Source: an uncultured Lachnospiraceae bacterium
GTDB taxonomy: Bacteria > Bacillota > Clostridia > Lachnospirales > Lachnospiraceae
Length of the DNA: 30,788 bases
Assembly: GCA_910579325.1 (NCBI GenBank)
Contig: CAJTTU010000034.1
Coordinates: forward strand, 1 to 30,788
Direction: 5' to 3'
Part shown: one piece after another, positions 1-7,891 of the stretch
How the letters are laid out: the number at the start of each line of letters is the position of its first letter
Numbering within the stretch: position 1 is the stretch's first letter
Program-made: the position numbers and the translations under genes
Notes under the pieces: model-generated
What the model was told of the DNA's origin: nothing
The model's database searches: none
What the model saw: only the letters and a program-made list of their open reading frames with translations

Positions 1-444
1 CTGATACAAAATTTCTGACTTTGCCTTTATTTTCTCCGCATCCAATCTCAAAGGATAATCCCGCGCAGCCCTTTCCAGAATCCATCTGGAGTTGTAAACT
101 TTCCCCAAAATAAAATTCCGTGCCAGCTTCATGCTTTCTTCCGGACTTTCGCTGACCCTGTATTGTTCTTTTCTTAAAGTAACATTTCCTTTTACTTCTC
201 CTGTCACCCTGGCCAGAAATCGGCCGTTCCCAGACATAAATGTAAGATCAATATTTTTCTCCGCGCAGGCTCCCATCAAAGCAGGGCTTGCCCCTGCGTA
301 GCCGAAAGTCACGATTCCCTGTAAGTTATGCAACGGTACCCGTCCGATTTCTTCCTGTTTCTCAGACACAACCACATTTTCACCGTCCAGAGAAAGATAT
401 CTGTTCTTTCCCGTCACATATAATGTATTCAACAATCTTTTCAT
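1..444 (-). CDS. cas1: Cas1 integrase, type I-C (N-terminal part, cut by window edge)
   Basis: This is the first ~148 residues of Cas1, the metal-dependent integrase that inserts spacers together with Cas2. The frame stays open to base 1. The translation begins MKRLLNTLYVTGKNRYLSLD and continues with GENVVVSE, RVPLHNLQGIVTFGYAGASP and GNGRFLARVTG, the N-terminal beta domain pattern of type I-C Cas1. The catalytic Glu/His/Asp residues are in the C-terminal half and lie outside the window. The ATG shares one base with the cas4 stop (TGATG), so the two genes are translationally coupled. cas2 and the CRISPR array are expected further left. The family call is secure; completeness cannot be judged. 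Confidence 0.95.
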   Translation of the reverse strand, partial: MKRLLNTLYVTGKNRYLSLDGENVVVSEKQEEIGRVPLHNLQGIVTFGYAGASPALMGACAEKNIDLTFMSGNGRFLARVTGEVKGNVTLRKEQYRVSESPEESMKLARNFILGKVYNSRWILERAARDYPLRLDAEKIKAKSEILYQ

Positions 445-1109
445 CAGAAATCCTTTCCCTCGCGGAGTCTCGTGTCAATATAATCTGAGACAGAAATATC
501 TTTGTTCAGCACAGGCATACATATATCTTTCAGGGAACAGGCGTTGCAGCTTTTACTTCGTTTTACTTTCGGCGTATATCTCTGGGCATAGTACCGGTGC
601 ATCTCTGCAAACATATCCTTTACATTTGCCCGCAGAGCCCCATGAAATTCTATTTCCTCCCGACGTCTTGTCTCACCGTAATAAATATATCCGTATGGAA
701 TTTCACAGCAAAGCATTTCCTCAAGGCACAGTGCCTGGGCGGCAATCTGCAGTGCATCCGCATCCGACGCCTTAGGGCTCCCTCTTTTGTATTCGATAGG
801 TGCCACCCTGTATTTTCCTTCCCTGCCGGAAAGTGAAACCCCATCCTCCGATCTGTGAAATTCCACAACGTCACACTCTCCGCTGATGCCAATTTCCCGA
901 GAATGCACCGGCAGCGCCCGAACGATAAGCAGATCCCCCCGTTTTTCCTTTATGGAAGCATCATGCGCCTTTTCATGAAGCAATTTTCCTTCCACCGTCC
1001 TTACGTTTTCCTGCCATTGCAGCTCAATATAAGCCAGCGCCCACTGCCTCCTGCAAAAGGCAAAATGTTGAATCCCCGACAGCTGAAGAAAATCCTCCTC
1101 ATCATACAC
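444..1109 (-). CDS. cas4: Cas4 RecB-like nuclease of type I-C adaptation module
   Basis: Cas4 is an iron-sulfur, PD-(D/E)XK nuclease that trims prespacers and selects PAM-containing ends for Cas1-Cas2. About 221 residues. The Fe-S cysteines are C19 (AFCRRQW) and a C-terminal cluster C188, C191 and C197 (SCNACSLKDIC). The RecB-type nuclease residues are D80 (GECDVVEF) and E106/K108 (IEYKRG), followed by a QIAAQA helix that matches motif QxxxY-like helices. A TTG at 1115 is possible, but it sits only 3 nt from the GGAGG at 1119-1123. The GTG at 1109 has a 9-nt spacing and gives the usual short N-terminus (MYDEEDFLQLSGIQHF), so I chose it. The gene overlaps the end of cas7 by 8 nt and abuts cas1. 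Confidence 0.95.
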   Translation of the reverse strand: MYDEEDFLQLSGIQHFAFCRRQWALAYIELQWQENVRTVEGKLLHEKAHDASIKEKRGDLLIVRALPVHSREIGISGECDVVEFHRSEDGVSLSGREGKYRVAPIEYKRGSPKASDADALQIAAQALCLEEMLCCEIPYGYIYYGETRRREEIEFHGALRANVKDMFAEMHRYYAQRYTPKVKRSKSCNACSLKDICMPVLNKDISVSDYIDTRLREGKDF

Positions 1110-1956
1110 AATCAAACACCTCCGGAACTACGCAGCCATCCAGGCTCCAGTCGATTCCATACTCGGCAAAATGCTTCGGCCGATCCACCTGATTGATATG
1201 GAATCCTCTCTGCAGCCTGCCGCTGGACACCGATGGGGTCTTTTCTTCATGCTGCCACCAGTACATCCTGCACATTTCCATACTTCCTTCCGGCCTTGCG
1301 GATGACGTATCATTCTCAAACAGCGTTTTTAAGGCCTCTTTCAAAAGCTCTGCGTCTTCCTGAGAAAATCCCGTTTTTTCCGCCAGCTGCACATTGACGC
1401 TTCCCATTATTTTATATACTGCATATCCAATGCGGTGCTTCGTCCCCATCGTGTCAGACGCTTTGCTTTCTTTTCCGGATTCACTGTTGACACTTTTCGT
1501 AATCTGCATGCTGATTACATCCACAGGCGACAAACTGACCGCCTGATGGATGGAAACCGGCCCTCTCACCCCAAAGGATACTTCTTCCCCTTTAAAGGCA
1601 AATACCTGTCCAAAGCTTCTCACATCAATCCATTCCTCACAGGCGATTCGCGCGCACAGATCCCTATCAGCTTTTTTCCCCCGCTTTATTTCTTCTCTTA
1701 ATTTTACACATCCGTCCGCCCTGTCCTTCAAACTTTTAAAGCCGTCAACTGAGCGGTCATCCGACTGCACGAATATTTTCTGCCCCAAATCCTGAAAACG
1801 ATTCCTGATCTTTCTTTTGATACACACATCGGAAATCTCGCCATACCCGTCCAGATCGATCCTGGGACGGTTCCCATTCAGCGGATCCCCGTTTGGATTC
1901 GCGTTATGTACGCTTACAAACAATGTAAAATCAATTTTTCCTTTCAATTCACTCAT
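1102..1956 (-). CDS. cas7: Cas7c (Csd2) Cascade backbone subunit
   Basis: Cas7c is the RRM-fold protein that polymerises along the crRNA spacer in the type I-C effector. It is 284 residues, the usual Csd2 length. The diagnostic N-terminus is FTLFVSVHNANPNGDP, followed by RPRIDLDGYGEISDVCIKRK. The thumb/palm segment DVRSFGQVFAF and GPVSIHQA, and the SDTMGTKHRI stretch with a conserved TKHR, are also typical. The ATG at 1956 is 7 nt after a perfect AGGAGG (1964-1969). The ribosome site lies inside a 67-nt spacer that is a homologue of the one before cas5c, and it shares the GCGGAACT...TAGGAGG leader with three sugar-transport genes. The family assignment is firm. Confidence 0.96.
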   Translation of the reverse strand: MSELKGKIDFTLFVSVHNANPNGDPLNGNRPRIDLDGYGEISDVCIKRKIRNRFQDLGQKIFVQSDDRSVDGFKSLKDRADGCVKLREEIKRGKKADRDLCARIACEEWIDVRSFGQVFAFKGEEVSFGVRGPVSIHQAVSLSPVDVISMQITKSVNSESGKESKASDTMGTKHRIGYAVYKIMGSVNVQLAEKTGFSQEDAELLKEALKTLFENDTSSARPEGSMEMCRMYWWQHEEKTPSVSSGRLQRGFHINQVDRPKHFAEYGIDWSLDGCVVPEVFDCV

Positions 1957-1963
1957 CTTTTTT

Positions 1964-2030
1964 CCTCCTAGTTATAGTTCCGCAACTTTCCTCTCATTAC
2001 TATGCGCATTTAGGGGTTGCTCTTTAAGCC
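1964..2030 (-). promoter_or_regulatory. Copy A of duplicated cas intergenic module (cas8c end / cas7c leader)
   Basis: This 67-nt stretch begins with the last six codons and stop of cas8c (GLKSNP-stop) and ends in the AGGAGG of cas7c. It aligns without gaps to 4731-4797 in front of cas5c: 44 of 67 positions are identical, and 18 of the 23 differences are transitions (counted by eye). In both copies the start codon follows 7 nt after the module. A CCTA near its 5' end could pair with the TAGG of the ribosome site. Whether this is a conserved RNA control element or an old duplication is not decided by the sequence alone. Confidence 0.7.
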
Positions 2031-2396
2031 TTCTTCATTTTTATAGTTCTTTAACTGATAGGACTGACTGTGAAATCCCAGCAGATACAAGCCGTCCAGT
2101 TTTGTGTTCTCTTTAAACGTTTCCTCCTCGAAAAGCTGACAAATCTCATCCATCAGATTTTCATAATATTTTCTCTCCGCCACTTTCAGTTTACTAAAAT
2201 ACGGCTGCAAATTTTCTTCGATCACCTTCCACGTGTCAAATGGCCTCTGGGAAAAAACATTCATATACCTCTTCGCGTTTGTCACACGTCCCGAATCCTT
2301 TTCCGCGTCAAAGGTTCGATATTCAACCCTGTCCGCCACTGCCAGAAGCCTTCCGTAAAGATAATTTTTATCCCTGCAATTTACATCAAGCGCCAC
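2010..2396 (-). CDS. cas11c: Cas11c small subunit from an internal start within cas8c
   Basis: Type I-C systems are known to make their small subunit Cas11 by internal translation of cas8c. Here an in-frame GTG at 2396 (codon 532 of cas8c) lies 8 nt after a perfect AGGAGG at 2405-2410. It would give a 128-residue, largely helical protein starting MALDVNCRDKNYLYGRLLAV and ending with the cas8c stop. The length and position match Cas11c described for other I-C operons. An ATG at 2403 is out of frame and too near the ribosome site. The product should coat the Cas7 backbone and stabilise the R-loop. The start codon is inferred from spacing, not shown experimentally. Confidence 0.8.
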   Translation of the reverse strand: MALDVNCRDKNYLYGRLLAVADRVEYRTFDAEKDSGRVTNAKRYMNVFSQRPFDTWKVIEENLQPYFSKLKVAERKYYENLMDEICQLFEEETFKENTKLDGLYLLGFHSQSYQLKNYKNEEGLKSNP

Positions 2397-3989
2397 GTCC
2401 CATTCCTCCTTATTGATTTCAAATCTATGCTTTTTCACAAAAGAGCATGCCAAAGCCAGAACCCGTTCCCAATTGAAACGCTCTTTGTAAGACTGTGGAG
2501 CGGACGCTTTGTTTACGGCAGTCCGCACCAGGTCGTAGGGAATCCCCCGCCCGTCCCATATACATGGCATCAGCCGCTTTCCTGTCTCCGCATAAAGCCG
2601 CTTCCCGTTTTTATCATGAATCATTAATTTCCCATCAGAGTCTGAGCCATACAGAATATCCGCGATATCCTTTACTCCCGGAACGCCAAAAAAGCGGACT
2701 TTTTTTCCGTCTCTATACTTTTCCTGCGCCCAGCCGCACTGGCTGTGCCATTTTTCTATATTGCCCAGATACCTTCCGGTTTCCAGCGATTTATATTCCG
2801 CCAGAGCCAGACGCCCCGGCGTCGCCGCGTCAAAGGCCATCAGCACCATCCTTGAAGTATGATCAATACGTTTTCGATACCCGGACAAGGCCTGATAAAA
2901 CTGTCCGGCCGTAATCGGATTTCCGTCAGACACTTTTTCTGTTTTTTCTTTTTCCGCATATTCTTCTACAAATTCATCTGCAAAGGGATCCTCCTTCTCC
3001 GCCGCATCCATGACAACCGTTTCCGTATCCGCATCCCATACCGGCATCCGGTTCATATTTGATTCCCATGTCACCATGGCCAGCGTATCATAATGACGTC
3101 CCTGTTTTCGTATAATCCATTTCAAAGCGTTATGTATTTTCTGAGAGGTTTCATTTCCAATCTGGAAGGCCTGTTCCTTTCTGGCAAAACGACCGCGAAA
3201 TGTAAAATTATCGCCGTCATTGGATGAAATCAGTTTTGCTCCGTCTCCTTCATTTCTGATCTTTTTGGAATGTAAATAAGACGGGGTTTCCCGGTTTCCT
3301 GTCAGATAATCCAACTCTGTTTCCTGCCGTAAAGAACGATAATATTCAATAAAAGCACGATAAAGGGATTTGTCTTTCCAGCATTTCTCTTCCGCGATCT
3401 GATCTGACAGTTTCTGCCTTACCACAAATCGCACAAAAACTTTGCTTTGCGGAATGCCCTGAATTTTAACACTTTCATCTAAATCCCCATCGCCATCGGC
3501 CTGCAGAACTTTGCCCCCAATGAGGTCCTGAATTAATCTCTTTTTTCGCAGATAATGATAGACCGCGTCAACTTTTTTATGGGTATGCGCGGAATGATGC
3601 CATTGCCCCAACGCCTGAATATACGTATTATAATATTCCACCGCATTGTCCTTTTCATCTTCTACATAATTTTCATAATCACCGGCAAGATATTTCAAAT
3701 TATCGCATAACGGATGAGGGTCTTTTCCTGCCGTACGGCTTCCGGATTTCTCCGTAACCGGTATAATCGTCATCTTATCTTCATTTTCTATTTTCGACGC
3801 TCCCAGAAAATTTCCGTCTCCGTCGATCACAACCTCGATCTGAGCAGTCACAGTCGTATGAAACGGGGGCAGCAGCACATATGGAATACGCTCCGTTTTA
3901 TCCTTCTTCCGGTATTCTTTATACCGTATCACTCCCACTTCTTTACTGTTTTTCTCATACAGGTCAAACAGTTCTTCTTCCCAGTTCAA
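2010..3989 (-). CDS. cas8c: Cas8c (Csd1) large subunit of type I-C Cascade
   Basis: Cas8c is the large subunit that recognises the PAM and seeds target binding; 659 residues, at the long end for Csd1. Family features are the N-terminal YKEYRKKDKTERIPYVLLPP region, the central FTFRGRFARKEQAFQIGNETSQKIHNALKWII block with the GNETSQK signature, VTWESNMNRMP, and the C-terminal helical part containing KNYLYGRLLAVADRVE. The start is TTG at 3989, supported by AGGAGG 7 nt upstream and by the TTGA overlap with the cas5c stop. The last 128 codons also appear to be translated separately as Cas11c. The final codons belong to the duplicated intergenic module. Confidence 0.95.
   Translation of the reverse strand: MNWEEELFDLYEKNSKEVGVIRYKEYRKKDKTERIPYVLLPPFHTTVTAQIEVVIDGDGNFLGASKIENEDKMTIIPVTEKSGSRTAGKDPHPLCDNLKYLAGDYENYVEDEKDNAVEYYNTYIQALGQWHHSAHTHKKVDAVYHYLRKKRLIQDLIGGKVLQADGDGDLDESVKIQGIPQSKVFVRFVVRQKLSDQIAEEKCWKDKSLYRAFIEYYRSLRQETELDYLTGNRETPSYLHSKKIRNEGDGAKLISSNDGDNFTFRGRFARKEQAFQIGNETSQKIHNALKWIIRKQGRHYDTLAMVTWESNMNRMPVWDADTETVVMDAAEKEDPFADEFVEEYAEKEKTEKVSDGNPITAGQFYQALSGYRKRIDHTSRMVLMAFDAATPGRLALAEYKSLETGRYLGNIEKWHSQCGWAQEKYRDGKKVRFFGVPGVKDIADILYGSDSDGKLMIHDKNGKRLYAETGKRLMPCIWDGRGIPYDLVRTAVNKASAPQSYKERFNWERVLALACSFVKKHRFEINKEEWDVALDVNCRDKNYLYGRLLAVADRVEYRTFDAEKDSGRVTNAKRYMNVFSQRPFDTWKVIEENLQPYFSKLKVAERKYYENLMDEICQLFEEETFKENTKLDGLYLLGFHSQSYQLKNYKNEEGLKSNP
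2405..2410 (-). promoter_or_regulatory. Internal ribosome binding site for cas11c
   Basis: A perfect AGGAGG (minus strand) inside the cas8c coding sequence, in the codons for Asn-Lys-Glu-Glu, with 8 nt to an in-frame GTG. It decides the proposed Cas11c start. Confidence 0.75.
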
Positions 3990-4723
3990 TCTGCCGCCTC
4001 CTCATCCGTAAATTCCCGCAATCCTGAAAATCTGCCCTCTCCAAAAATTTTCACACCCATTTCCCTGATAAAACGTTTGTCCGGACATTCCTCCGGACGG
4101 ATCAGTTCAATCACGCCCCTCTTCTTCATCACGGGACGCCAGAAATGAACGGTCATTTTATTTTTCTCTTCCGGCAGAATCGCCTCATCCGCATAGGTAA
4201 TTCCATGATACATGAACCCATAGGAAATCTCTCCCTGCATATCGTCATAATAACCTTCCCCCTCGTCAAACACGCAGGGTTCCACAAAGGCCTGACATTC
4301 CCTGGCGCCAAGGAACACATCCCTCCGCCCGCCCCGCCGTACCATACGGTTAGCGATATTATGATGTTTATGCTCATTCCGGTCCTCTTCCAGTTCCGGA
4401 TGGTTGGGATTAAATTCAAAATGCGCTCGTATCTGATAAGATACATCTTTCAGATACGTATAATATGCCAGTTCATTCCCGCCGTTATATTTGATTGGCC
4501 GCACACCTTTTGTCTCTGTCTGTATCGGCTTCATAATACGGACAGCATCCACATACCAGATAATCGTTGGCTTCCAGTAGACGCTCTCCACAATCCCTTT
4601 TAACGCTTCATAAGTCGGAATATGATAACTTGTTTTTTCTCCCCCTACTCTTGTTACCGGATCCGCGAATAAAGCATACTTTCCGTACACTTCAAACTCA
4701 ATGGTATTTCGATATCTTTTCAC
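3986..4723 (-). CDS. cas5: Cas5c crRNA-processing endoribonuclease (type I-C)
   Basis: In type I-C, Cas5 replaces Cas6: it cuts the repeat of pre-crRNA and stays on the 5' handle in Cascade. 245 residues. The residues that align with the Bacillus halodurans catalytic set Y46/K116/H117 are visible as Y49 (ESVYWKP) and K119-H120 (NEHKHHN), each offset by three. The N-terminal IEFEVYGKYALFADP strand and the glycine-rich GGRRDVFLGARECQAFV segment are typical of the family. The start is GTG at 4723, 7 nt after GGAGG in the duplicated spacer module. The stop overlaps the cas8c TTG start by 4 nt. All catalytic positions look intact. Confidence 0.95.
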   Translation of the reverse strand: MKRYRNTIEFEVYGKYALFADPVTRVGGEKTSYHIPTYEALKGIVESVYWKPTIIWYVDAVRIMKPIQTETKGVRPIKYNGGNELAYYTYLKDVSYQIRAHFEFNPNHPELEEDRNEHKHHNIANRMVRRGGRRDVFLGARECQAFVEPCVFDEGEGYYDDMQGEISYGFMYHGITYADEAILPEEKNKMTVHFWRPVMKKRGVIELIRPEECPDKRFIREMGVKIFGEGRFSGLREFTDEEAAD

Positions 4724-4730
4724 CTGTGCA

Positions 4731-4797
4731 CCTCCATGTTACAGCTTTACAGCCTTCCGCCCATCATTACAGACACTTAGGAGTTATTTTTTACGCC
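4731..4797 (-). promoter_or_regulatory. Copy B of duplicated cas intergenic module (cas5c leader)
   Basis: This 67-nt segment upstream of cas5c is the homologue of 1964-2030. It carries the same short reading-frame remnant: where copy A encodes G-L-K-S-N-P-stop, copy B reads G-V-K-N-N-S-stop, although no gene ends here (cas3 stops at 4835). It ends in GGAGG, 7 nt before the cas5c GTG. A CTCC near the 5' end can pair with the GGAG of the ribosome site. This suggests either a copied cas8c-cas7c junction or a conserved translation control element. Confidence 0.7.
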
Positions 4798-4834
4798 TTT
4801 ACTTTTTTGTCATCCGGTTCGCTGCTGTAGCCCG

Positions 4835-7279
4835 TTAAAAATCAAGAAACCGATTTACCGGCGTTTCCAAAACCCCTGTTTTTCTGTCATAATAATCCGG
4901 ATTTAATATCAGAACCTGCGTGTTACCGGCACTGTAAACCGCATTGTTTAATCGTTCTCTTATGTATTTTGAAATTCCGACCGTATAAGGCTGTAATTTT
5001 CTCAAAACCATCTTTTGCTCAGATATTACCAGCTTCGGACATTCCAGCCGGGCAATCAATCGATTCGCTGTTTCATCGTAGGGGACGATCACAGAGAGCT
5101 TTTCATCATCCGGTATCACTTCAAAAACCTTCCCTGCGGTTTTAAATGCCTGGTTTAACGGAAGCTTCGGATATTCTCCGTTATGCAGCCGGACGTACTG
5201 ATTTTTCCCCACATCATTCTTCCCCAGCAATTCAACCAGATTGGTCTCTGCCAAACCTCCCTCCAAAACCACCGGATATTTCATCATCTCATTTCCCAGC
5301 TCATCATAATACAAATCATAATATCTTTTTATGGCAGCCTGGGAGTCCAACGCAAACGCAAAAGCCTCCGGCTCCTGTCTGAATTCATACAGAAGCCTTT
5401 CGCAGGTTCTCTGTGCCGCCTTCATCTCATAAAACTGCCCAATCCTTTCCACTTCCGGCGACAGCCTCACGATATATACCTTTCCGAAATCCTCCCGCTC
5501 TTTGTGCCGGTTGCAGCGCCCCGCCGCCTGGATGATATTATCCAGCCCCGCCAGAGAACGGATTACACAGCCAAAAGAAAAATCAACGCCTGCCTCTACC
5601 AGCTGGGTGCTGACACAGATCACTTTCTTCTTTTCTTCTAATGCTCTTTTGATCTTTTCCAACTCATCCTTCCGATTTTTCGGACACATATTCGTACTTA
5701 AATGATACGGCTCATATTCCTCACAGCCAAAGCTTTTTAAGGACTGATAGGCTTCTCTGGCAGCTTTTTTTGTATTCACGACTGCCAGTACGGTTCCTGA
5801 TTTCCGGGCTGTCTCCAGTATAAAATCCCTGAAATATTCAATATCCATTCCACCCGGTACAAGATCTGTCCGGTCCACAATCTCCGTTCTCCGAAACGCC
5901 TCCATATATTTGCCTGCATCCTCCGTCATCTCTCTGCATTCCCACACATTATTTTCTTCCAGGTGTGCCATAGACGGCTGTGTCGCGGAGCAGAGTAGGA
6001 CAGTGGTATCACAAAACCGTGTCAGAAAATTCACCGCCAGATGAAACAGTTCCGTACAGCGGACCGGAAACGCCTGTACCTCGTCAAAAATAATAACGCT
6101 ACCACACAGATTGTACATTCTCCGAATACTGCTTTTTTGCCCGGAGAATAGAGTATTCAGCATCTGGACCGCTGTGGTTACAATCATCGGGCTGTCCCAG
6201 TTTTCCGTAAGCTTTTTATATAGTTCCTCTTTTTCCATATCATCATGCAGGACATTGCAGTGATGTTCCAGCACATACCGCTCCTCTCCAACGGCCTTTC
6301 GGATGCTGTCCGCGTTTTGTTCCAGAATCGAATTGTAGGGCGCCACATAGAAAATATGTCTTTTCCTATATTTTTTTGCATGATACAAAGCAAACCTTAA
6401 GCTGGCAAGCGTCTTCCCCGCTCCCGTCGGCACGGTCAGCCGATATAGTTTTTGTTCTTCCTGTGATGTCTTATAACAGACTTCCGATATCTCGTTCCGG
6501 TATTGATTTAACCGGCTGCCCTTTTGCGCCGATGAAAGATTTTTCCGGTAAACGTCAAAATTCCAAATCGCCTTGTCCCAGATTTTAAGTATCTCCTCCT
6601 CAGAAATCCTTTCCGGTAACGGCTGACCCTCGGAAAAGCTGGCGGAATCCGTCCAGTCGCTGTCTATGAGTATGGACAGCAGAAGACGTTCATACATTCC
6701 CAGAAAAAAATCGATCGTTCCATATTTATTCGTTTCAAATTGGAATAACATGTCATTAATATGTTTATAAAGACTCTGTATATCGTGATGCGCGTCCAGC
6801 ATATGTCTCGTTAATAACTTCGCATCATACATTTGATAATATCTGTTTTTTACGGTCTCATAATCGACTTCCTTTTCTCTCCGCTTTTCCGCCAGCCCTT
6901 CTCCTGTCTCCAGATCAATACAATCCTGCTGACCGTGGTGAGAACAGATTACGGTTCCCACCATTTTTGACACAAACCGTTCCCCTGTGATCTCTTCCAT
7001 CAGCCGACCGCCTGCAGATGCATGGTCGATATTTTGACGTTTTGCATTATTGCCATATTTTAGTATCTGCTGCATATATTCCTGAAAAGTTTCCCTTAAT
7101 TTCCCCGCGTCATGCAGAACCGCAGCGACATAAACCAAATTTTTCAGAATATCCAGCGGACAATTTTTTTCCGACAGATAACATACATGTTCCAAATGTT
7201 CCTTTACGCTTTGCTTTCTGCCCGTATCCGGGTCCACATGTGCCAGAAAACACTGCAATTCATCGGCTTTATTTTTCAC
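4835..7279 (-). CDS. cas3: Cas3 HD nuclease-helicase (type I-C)
   Basis: Cas3 is recruited by target-bound Cascade to nick, unwind and degrade DNA. 814 residues with an N-terminal HD nuclease and C-terminal SF2 helicase. HD motifs: VLHDAGK (H56-D57), IDHASAGG and ICSHHGQQD. Helicase motifs: PTGAGKT at about residue 285, VAPYNSI, IIFDEVQAFP at about 398 (DEVQ in place of DEAH), CSATQPSM, and STQLVEAGVDF with IQAAGRCNRH. The start is GTG at 7279 (GTGA overlap with the upstream phosphoesterase stop), preceded by a GGGAGGG purine run. All key residues appear present, so the protein should be active. There is no obvious promoter in the 4-nt junction, so transcription probably comes from further upstream or from inside the phosphoesterase gene. 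Confidence 0.96.
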   Translation of the reverse strand: MKNKADELQCFLAHVDPDTGRKQSVKEHLEHVCYLSEKNCPLDILKNLVYVAAVLHDAGKLRETFQEYMQQILKYGNNAKRQNIDHASAGGRLMEEITGERFVSKMVGTVICSHHGQQDCIDLETGEGLAEKRREKEVDYETVKNRYYQMYDAKLLTRHMLDAHHDIQSLYKHINDMLFQFETNKYGTIDFFLGMYERLLLSILIDSDWTDSASFSEGQPLPERISEEEILKIWDKAIWNFDVYRKNLSSAQKGSRLNQYRNEISEVCYKTSQEEQKLYRLTVPTGAGKTLASLRFALYHAKKYRKRHIFYVAPYNSILEQNADSIRKAVGEERYVLEHHCNVLHDDMEKEELYKKLTENWDSPMIVTTAVQMLNTLFSGQKSSIRRMYNLCGSVIIFDEVQAFPVRCTELFHLAVNFLTRFCDTTVLLCSATQPSMAHLEENNVWECREMTEDAGKYMEAFRRTEIVDRTDLVPGGMDIEYFRDFILETARKSGTVLAVVNTKKAAREAYQSLKSFGCEEYEPYHLSTNMCPKNRKDELEKIKRALEEKKKVICVSTQLVEAGVDFSFGCVIRSLAGLDNIIQAAGRCNRHKEREDFGKVYIVRLSPEVERIGQFYEMKAAQRTCERLLYEFRQEPEAFAFALDSQAAIKRYYDLYYDELGNEMMKYPVVLEGGLAETNLVELLGKNDVGKNQYVRLHNGEYPKLPLNQAFKTAGKVFEVIPDDEKLSVIVPYDETANRLIARLECPKLVISEQKMVLRKLQPYTVGISKYIRERLNNAVYSAGNTQVLILNPDYYDRKTGVLETPVNRFLDF

Positions 7280-7878
7280 TTTCCCTCCCCCACCTCAATC
7301 ACCGTCTTCTCATACGCATTCACAATCACCGTCTCACCAAACCGCCTCACCCGCTTAGCCAGCGGATTATAATTCAGATGCACATGTCCATGCACCATAT
7401 AGGCAGGCTTCCACCGCTCCAAAAGCCCGCGAAAGGCCGTAAATCCCGTATGGGTCAGGCTTGTCCCGTCCCCAAGCCCTTTGGCCGGGGCATGAGTTAC
7501 CAGCACGTCGAAGCCCTTTGCGCGCCTGATGGAAAACCACAGCCTGGCGGCACGCCTTGTCATCTGGGCCTGGGTATACTGATGAGGACCCGGCTTGTAC
7601 CGCATGGAACCGCCCAGCCCCAGAAATCGAACCCCCTGATATTCATACAGCCGGTCCTCGATGCAGATACAGCCCTCCGGCGGCTTTTCCTCATAGGAAG
7701 CGTCATGATTTCCATGGACATAGAGAACAGGCCCCTTAAAAAAAGTGGCCAGAAAAGACAGATATTCCGGAGCCAGATCGCCGCAGGAGAGGATCACGTC
7801 GATCCCCTCCAGCTGGCTCTTGTCAAAATAATCCCATAGTATTTTTGATTCCTTGTCGGAAATTGCCAAAATCTTCAT
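7276..7878 (-). CDS. Calcineurin-like metallophosphoesterase
   Basis: A 200-residue single-domain phosphoesterase of the calcineurin superfamily, probably cytoplasmic (no signal peptide or membrane segment). Motifs in order: ISDKES (D8), SCGD (D34), GNHD (residues 56-59), VTHAP and HGHVH. The usual first motif D-x-H is here D8-K9-E10, so the metal site has Glu where the family normally has His. Substrate unknown; relatives act on phosphodiesters or nucleotides. It lies 13 nt after the BMP-like gene and overlaps cas3 by 4 nt, so it is the gene nearest to the cas cassette. Whether it serves CRISPR function or is simply the neighbour where the cas operon sits is open. Confidence 0.88.
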   Translation of the reverse strand: MKILAISDKESKILWDYFDKSQLEGIDVILSCGDLAPEYLSFLATFFKGPVLYVHGNHDASYEEKPPEGCICIEDRLYEYQGVRFLGLGGSMRYKPGPHQYTQAQMTRRAARLWFSIRRAKGFDVLVTHAPAKGLGDGTSLTHTGFTAFRGLLERWKPAYMVHGHVHLNYNPLAKRVRRFGETVIVNAYEKTVIEVGEGK

Positions 7879-7891
7879 CCTGTCGCCTGCT

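Noticed and set aside
2401..2403. ATG at 2403 as the cas11c start
   Set aside because: It is out of frame with cas8c and only 1 nt from the AGGAGG; the GTG at 2396 is in frame with ideal spacing.
1..7279. A CRISPR array next to the cas genes
   Set aside because: No regularly spaced ~32-bp repeats with a type I-C GTCGC...GTGGATTGAAAT-like sequence are visible anywhere in the window; the array probably lies beyond the left edge after cas2.
7018..7839. A 273-codon plus-strand frame over the cas3/phosphoesterase junction
   Set aside because: It is antisense to two well-supported genes and has no family features.
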